A DNA stretch of 7,607 nucleotides from Anaerolineae bacterium (GTDB taxonomy: Bacteria; Chloroflexota; Anaerolineae; B4-G1), in the NCBI GenBank assembly GCA_027079895.1, contig JALWUZ010000151.1:1-7607 (forward strand), written 5' to 3'. A model generated the notes under the pieces. That model was given only the letters and a program-made list of their open reading frames with translations. It had not been told where the DNA came from and did not search any database. Shown here piece after piece: positions 4,284 through 7,607 of the stretch; within the stretch, counting starts at the first letter, position 1; each line of letters begins with the position of its first letter. The position numbers were made by a program, and so were the translations under genes.

Positions 4284-5500
4284 TGGCTACTTTGAACCTC
4301 TCTTCTTACACGGTACGCCAGTTGATGGAGTTGGACGCCTGCACGCGCTGCGGCGAGTGCATCGAGTGGTGTCCCACCTTCGCCGAGAAGCAGGAACTGG
4401 ACGCCATCACCCCCTTGCGCAAGATCGAGACGGTGCGCAACTTCGTCCGCCAGCAGTACGGGGTCTGGGCGATACTCTTCGGCGCCAAGCCGCTCGACGA
4501 GGAGGCGGTGAAGACCCATTCCGTCGGGACTTACGACTGCACCCTCTGTGGCCGCTGCTCCGTCGTCTGCCCGGTCCACATAGACACCCGCGCGCTGTGG
4601 ATCAGCATGCGGGAGACGCTGGTCGAGCAGGGAGTTTACCCGGAGCCGCTCGACCACCTGCGGGAGATGGTGACGACGCGGTACAACATCTCCGGCGACG
4701 ACAACGCCGAACGGCTGATTTGGAGCCAAAATCTGCCGGAGGTGCCGGAGGGGGTAAAAGGGAAAGAGCAGGCCGAGGTAGTCTACTTCGTCGGCTGCGT
4801 GGGCTCGTTCTACCCGCAGTCCTACGGCATACCGCAGAGCATGGTGGAGATTATGGAGCACGCGGGAGTGGATTACACCGTCTTGGGCGAGGAGGAGCGG
4901 TGCTGCGGCTTCCCGCTCATCATCGCCGGGATGGGGGACGAGGCGGTCGAGGTGATCCGGCACAACGTGGAGGCGGTGCGGAAGACCGGGGCGCGGTACC
5001 TGGTCGCCTCCTGCCCCTCCTGCTACCACACCTGGAAGCACGAGTACCCCCACATTCTGGGGGAGGAGTTGGGGTTCGAGGTGCTCCACTCGACGGAGTT
5101 GATTGACGGGTTGATCTCCGAGGGGCGGCTGCACTTCAAGCCCATGCGCGGGGAGATCGTCACCTACCACGACCCCTGCGACCTGGGGCGCACCAGCGGC
5201 GTTTACGAGCCGCCCCGCAACGTCATCACGTCCGTCCCCGGCATCGAGTTCGTGGAGATGAGAGACCACCACGAGTACTCGCTCTGCTGCGGCGGCGGCG
5301 GCGATGTCGAGATGGCGGACAAGGCCCTCTCGGCAGCCGTGGCCGACCGGCGCATCTCCCAGGCCAAAGAGACCCAGGCGAAGTACCTCCTTTCGGCCTG
5401 CCAGCAGTGTACGCGGACGCTGGCCGGGGCCGCCCGGCGCAACAAGGTGCGGGTGCGGGTGATGGACGTGACCCAGTTCGTAGCCCGTCAGTTGGAGTGA
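4283..5500 (+). CDS. HdrD/DsrK-like iron-sulfur protein with two CCG domains
   Basis: This 405-residue cytoplasmic protein has no signal peptide. The N-terminal half carries two ferredoxin-type [4Fe-4S] motifs, CTRCGECIEWCP (C20, C23, C26, C30) and CTLCGRCSVVCP (C86, C89, C92, C96). Two cysteine-rich CCG domains follow: C172, CCG at 207-209 and CPSC at 244-247; then C299, CCG at 335-337 (in CCGGGGD) and CQQC at 373-376. Both keep all the cysteines expected to hold a non-cubane [4Fe-4S] cluster as in HdrB/HdrD. The architecture is that of HdrD, DsrK and TmcB, which reduce or oxidise disulfides together with a membrane cytochrome b. The ATG at 4283 overlaps the previous stop by one base (TGATG) and has AAAGGAG seven bases upstream; longer upstream extensions lie inside the previous gene. 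GlpC and LutA-type oxidoreductases share the domains, but the partner gene favours HdrD/DsrK. The natural substrate is unknown. Confidence 0.9.
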   Translation: MATLNLSSYTVRQLMELDACTRCGECIEWCPTFAEKQELDAITPLRKIETVRNFVRQQYGVWAILFGAKPLDEEAVKTHSVGTYDCTLCGRCSVVCPVHIDTRALWISMRETLVEQGVYPEPLDHLREMVTTRYNISGDDNAERLIWSQNLPEVPEGVKGKEQAEVVYFVGCVGSFYPQSYGIPQSMVEIMEHAGVDYTVLGEEERCCGFPLIIAGMGDEAVEVIRHNVEAVRKTGARYLVASCPSCYHTWKHEYPHILGEELGFEVLHSTELIDGLISEGRLHFKPMRGEIVTYHDPCDLGRTSGVYEPPRNVITSVPGIEFVEMRDHHEYSLCCGGGGDVEMADKALSAAVADRRISQAKETQAKYLLSACQQCTRTLAGAARRNKVRVRVMDVTQFVARQLE

Positions 5501-5520
5501 GGCCGCTCTCTTTTCGCGGA

Positions 5521-5526
5521 AAGGAG
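5521..5526 (+). promoter_or_regulatory. Ribosome binding site deciding the LCP gene start
   Basis: AAGGAG directly abuts the ATG at 5527, which is too close for initiation there, but is nine bases from the ATG at 5536. The second ATG, giving MSSSNLVQRL, is therefore the preferred start. A short ccgc/gcgg pair (5503-5506 and 5516-5519) around a TCTCTTTTC loop lies just before it, with no clear terminator or promoter. Confidence 0.6.
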
Positions 5527-5535
5527 ATGAAACGG

Positions 5536-6915
5536 ATGAGCAGCAGTAACCTGGTTCAACGGCTGATGGCGGTGGGCCTGTTCCTGCTCTTGCTGTTGAT
5601 CGCCGTGGCGGTCGGCCTGTTCGTCTTCGACCAGGTGCGCCAGTTCATCGCCGCCTCCGACATGCTCCCCACCTTCACCATCGAGGAGCAGGGCGGGGAG
5701 GACGCCGGCGAGGTCTCCTACGACATCGGCCAGCCGCTCCCCCGCTGGGAGGGCACCGACCGGGTCAACATCCTCCTGATGGGCATAGACCAGCGGGAGA
5801 ACGAGCAGGGCCCCTGGCGCACCGACACGATGTTGGTGTTGACGCTCGACCCGGTGATGCTGACCGGCGGCATGCTCTCCATCCCCCGCGACCTGTGGGT
5901 GCCGATTCCCGGCTTCGACGACGGGCGTATCAACACCGCCCACTACCTGGGAGACGCCTACGACTACCCCGGCGGCGGCCCCGCGCTGGCCGTCAAGACC
6001 GTCCGTTACAACCTCGGTGTGCCGATTGATTACTACGCGCGGGTCAACTTCACCGCCTTCGAGCAACTGGTGGATTTGATCGGCGGGGTGGACATCTACG
6101 TCGAGGAGGAGATTGACGACCCGACCTACCCGGACAAGGGGTACGGCTACGACCCGCTCCACATCCCGGCCGGGTGGCAGCACTTCGACGGGGAGATGGC
6201 CCTCAAGTACGCCCGCACCCGTCACACCCTCGGCGGCGACTTCGACCGGGCCAAGCGGCAACAGCAGGTGCTCATGGCCATCTTCAAAAAGGTGACCGAG
6301 TTGGACATGCTGCCCCAACTGGCCGCGCAGGCGCCGGAGATCTGGCGCACGCTGCAAGGCTCCGTCGCCACCGACTTGACGCTCGACCAGATCATCGCTC
6401 TGGCGCAACTGGCGAGCGAGGTCAGCCCGGACAACATCCGCTACGGCGTCATTGACGAAAACTACACCCAGTTCTGGGAGACCCCCGACGGGCAGCAGGT
6501 GTTGATTCCGCTGCGGGACCGCATCCGCGAACTGCGGGATTACATCTTCTCCAACGAGCCGGTCGCCGGCGCACCGGCCGCGCAGCAGACCGCCAGCGCA
6601 GACCCCGCCGCCCGCCTGGCCGAGGAGAACGCCACCATCGAGGTGCTGAACGGGACGATGACGGAAGGGTTGGCCGGGCGCACCGCCGAGCGTCTCGAAG
6701 CGGAGGGGCTGCAAGTGGCCTTCACCGGCAACGCCGACAGTTTCGAGTACAACGAGACGCTCATCATCGAGTACACCGGCAAGACCTACACCGCCGAGTA
6801 CATCGCCCGGTTCCTCGACCTGCCCCTGACGGCGGTCGTGCATGGCGCCAATCCCAACGCGGAGTACGACATCGCCATCATCCTCGGCAGCGACTACACC
6901 CCGCCGCCGGAGTGA
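5536..6915 (+). CDS. LytR-CpsA-Psr (LCP) family cell-wall glycopolymer ligase with LytR_C domain
   Basis: This 459-residue protein has a short cytoplasmic start, one membrane helix at about 11-31, and an external LCP domain from about residue 75. Proteins of this family transfer polyprenyl-diphosphate-linked glycopolymers to peptidoglycan or protein. Visible LCP hallmarks are VNILLMGIDQR, RTDTMLVLTLDP with R95 and D97, MLSIPRDLWV, DGRINTAH, LIGGVDIYVEEEI and HFDGEMALKYARTRH followed by DFDRAKRQQQVL, which carries the arginines that bind the pyrophosphate. The C-terminal ~90 residues, from ATIEVLNGTMTEGLAG, form a LytR_C domain, joined by an Ala/Gln-rich linker. It lies 35 bases after the HdrD-like gene on the same strand, so it may share its transcript, but nothing links it to redox function. 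Its 3' end overlaps birA by 22 bases. Confidence 0.92.
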   Translation: MSSSNLVQRLMAVGLFLLLLLIAVAVGLFVFDQVRQFIAASDMLPTFTIEEQGGEDAGEVSYDIGQPLPRWEGTDRVNILLMGIDQRENEQGPWRTDTMLVLTLDPVMLTGGMLSIPRDLWVPIPGFDDGRINTAHYLGDAYDYPGGGPALAVKTVRYNLGVPIDYYARVNFTAFEQLVDLIGGVDIYVEEEIDDPTYPDKGYGYDPLHIPAGWQHFDGEMALKYARTRHTLGGDFDRAKRQQQVLMAIFKKVTELDMLPQLAAQAPEIWRTLQGSVATDLTLDQIIALAQLASEVSPDNIRYGVIDENYTQFWETPDGQQVLIPLRDRIRELRDYIFSNEPVAGAPAAQQTASADPAARLAEENATIEVLNGTMTEGLAGRTAERLEAEGLQVAFTGNADSFEYNETLIIEYTGKTYTAEYIARFLDLPLTAVVHGANPNAEYDIAIILGSDYTPPPE

Positions 6916-7607
6916 CCCTCCGCGTCGCCCAGATGGGCGCGATGGGCCAGCGTCACGTCCCCCACCGCCAGCCGCCGGAGCGTCCCATCCGCACCCCTGA
7001 GCAGCAGGCGGCCCTCCTCGTCCACCCCTTCGGCCAGGCCGGAGACGCGCTGGCCGCCGATGACCACTTCCACCCGACGGCCCAGCGTCGCCAGGCGGCG
7101 CGTCCACTCCGTGTAGAGGCTGCCCCCGGCCCGCAGGTGGGCGTACCGGGCGGCGGCCTCCTCCAGCAACGCCGCCAGCAACGTCTCGCGCGGCACAGTC
7201 CGCCCCGTCTCCGCCAGGATGCTGGTGGCGTTGGGGGCCAGCAGCGGCAACTCCGCCGGGCGCACCGACACGTTCAGGCCGATGCCGACGACGACGTAGT
7301 CCAGACGCGCCCCGCTGAGCCCCGTCTCCGTCAGCACGCCGGCCAACTTGAGCCAGCGTCCCCCCCGCTCGACAACCAGGTCGTTGGGCCATTTGAGGAG
7401 CGTTTCCAGCCCGGCCACCCGCCGGACGGCGTCGGCGGCGGCCAGGGCGCAGGCCGTCGTCAGCCAGTGGGCCCTCTCCGGCGGCCACGGCGGGCGGAAG
7501 AGGAGAGAGCACAGCAGCCCGCTCCCTGGGGGAGCGTTCCAGCGACGGCCCAGCCGCCCCCGGCCCGCCGTCTGCACGTCGGCCCACACCGCCGTACCCT
7601 CCGGGGC
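6894..7607 (-). CDS. birA: Biotin--[acetyl-CoA-carboxylase] ligase, 5' end missing
   Basis: The visible 237 residues are the catalytic and C-terminal domains of a BirA-type biotin protein ligase, which activates biotin with ATP and attaches it to biotin carboxyl carrier proteins. Hallmarks are QTAGRGRLGRRW (biotinyl-adenylate loop), KWPNDLVV, KLAGVLTE with the conserved catalytic-site lysine, VVVGIGLNVS, and a small SH3-like C-terminal domain (from about RRVEVVIGGQRVSG). The open frame continues past the first in-window GTG (7589) to the last base, reading APEGTAV before it, so the gene is cut by the window edge. Whether an N-terminal helix-turn-helix regulator domain is present cannot be seen. 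The stop (6894-6896) lies inside the convergent LCP gene. It is a biotin ligase, not a lipoate ligase, so it is not evidence for lipoylation of the nearby GcvH-like protein. Confidence 0.93.
   Translation of the reverse strand, partial: APEGTAVWADVQTAGRGRLGRRWNAPPGSGLLCSLLFRPPWPPERAHWLTTACALAAADAVRRVAGLETLLKWPNDLVVERGGRWLKLAGVLTETGLSGARLDYVVVGIGLNVSVRPAELPLLAPNATSILAETGRTVPRETLLAALLEEAAARYAHLRAGGSLYTEWTRRLATLGRRVEVVIGGQRVSGLAEGVDEEGRLLLRGADGTLRRLAVGDVTLAHRAHLGDAEGHSGGGV

Noticed and set aside
4199..5272. 357-codon minus-strand open frame opposite the HdrD/DsrK-like gene
   Set aside because: Antisense shadow with skewed composition; the plus frame holds the complete set of iron-sulfur motifs.
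5407..5535. Upstream extension of the LCP frame into the HdrD/DsrK-like gene, and the ATG at 5527
   Set aside because: The early start is within the previous gene, and the ATG at 5527 touches the ribosome binding site; the ATG at 5536 has normal spacing and is followed by the expected membrane helix.
5488..7587. 699-codon open frame on the minus strand opposite the LCP gene and in another frame of birA
   Set aside because: It is opposite or out of frame with two clear family members; composition is the low-complexity Gly/Val/Arg/Asp type expected from GC-rich antisense frames.
6894..7607. Possibility that the right-edge ligase is a lipoate ligase serving the GcvH-like protein
   Set aside because: GRGRLGRRW, KWPNDL and the SH3-like C-terminal domain are those of biotin ligases, not LplA or LipB.
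1..7607. CRISPR arrays, tRNA or rRNA genes, insertion sequences, attachment sites
   Set aside because: No regularly spaced repeats, cloverleaf or rRNA-like sequence, transposase or integrase signatures were seen.

Overview
The window is about 7.6 kb of GC-rich bacterial chromosome. Strong Shine-Dalgarno sites, tightly overlapping genes, a LytR-CpsA-Psr protein with a LytR_C tail, and the style of the cytochrome genes suggest a bacterium of the Chloroflexota (Anaerolineae-like). That assignment is an inference from gene content and general character; there is no marker such as rRNA in the window, so confidence is moderate. Only the first ~130 bases are clearly AT-richer.

Layout. Bases 1-64 may hold the 5' end of an unidentified minus-strand gene. 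Bases 65-365 are intergenic and contain a strong 22-bp-arm hairpin, a smaller GC hairpin and a good sigma70-type promoter overlapped by a perfect 8+8 palindrome. This promoter drives rpsT (ribosomal protein S20, TTG start), which ends at a terminator-like hairpin. Next, on the same strand, comes a compact five-gene redox cluster (756-5500): a GcvH-like lipoyl carrier, a hexaheme c-type lipoprotein with a C-terminal membrane helix, a four-helix cytochrome b of the FdnI/CbcL type, a heptaheme cytochrome c fused to an HdrE/DsrM/NarI-like cytochrome b, and an HdrD/DsrK-like iron-sulfur protein with two ferredoxin-type clusters and two complete CCG domains. The last four genes overlap by 11, 4 and 1 bases and are surely one translation-coupled operon. 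A membrane-anchored LCP cell-wall ligase (5536-6915) follows on the same strand, and a 5'-truncated biotin ligase gene (birA) converges on it from the right edge, overlapping it by 22 bases.

How the genes may work together. The HdrD/DsrK-like protein should sit on the cytoplasmic face, bound to the cytochrome b domain of the heptaheme fusion. The thirteen c-type hemes of the two cytochromes should be outside the membrane, with a second cytochrome b as another quinone or heme connection. The lipoyl protein upstream has no gcvT or gcvP neighbours in the window. It is a reasonable candidate for the thiol/disulfide partner of the CCG active site, recalling the lipoate-binding proteins that work with sHdr in sulfur oxidisers. 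This combination (lipoyl carrier + HdrD/DsrK + heptaheme-HdrE fusion + hexaheme/cytochrome b pair) is the most interesting part of the window. Its physiological role (sulfur compound, lipoyl disulfide, or extracellular electron transfer) cannot be settled from sequence alone.
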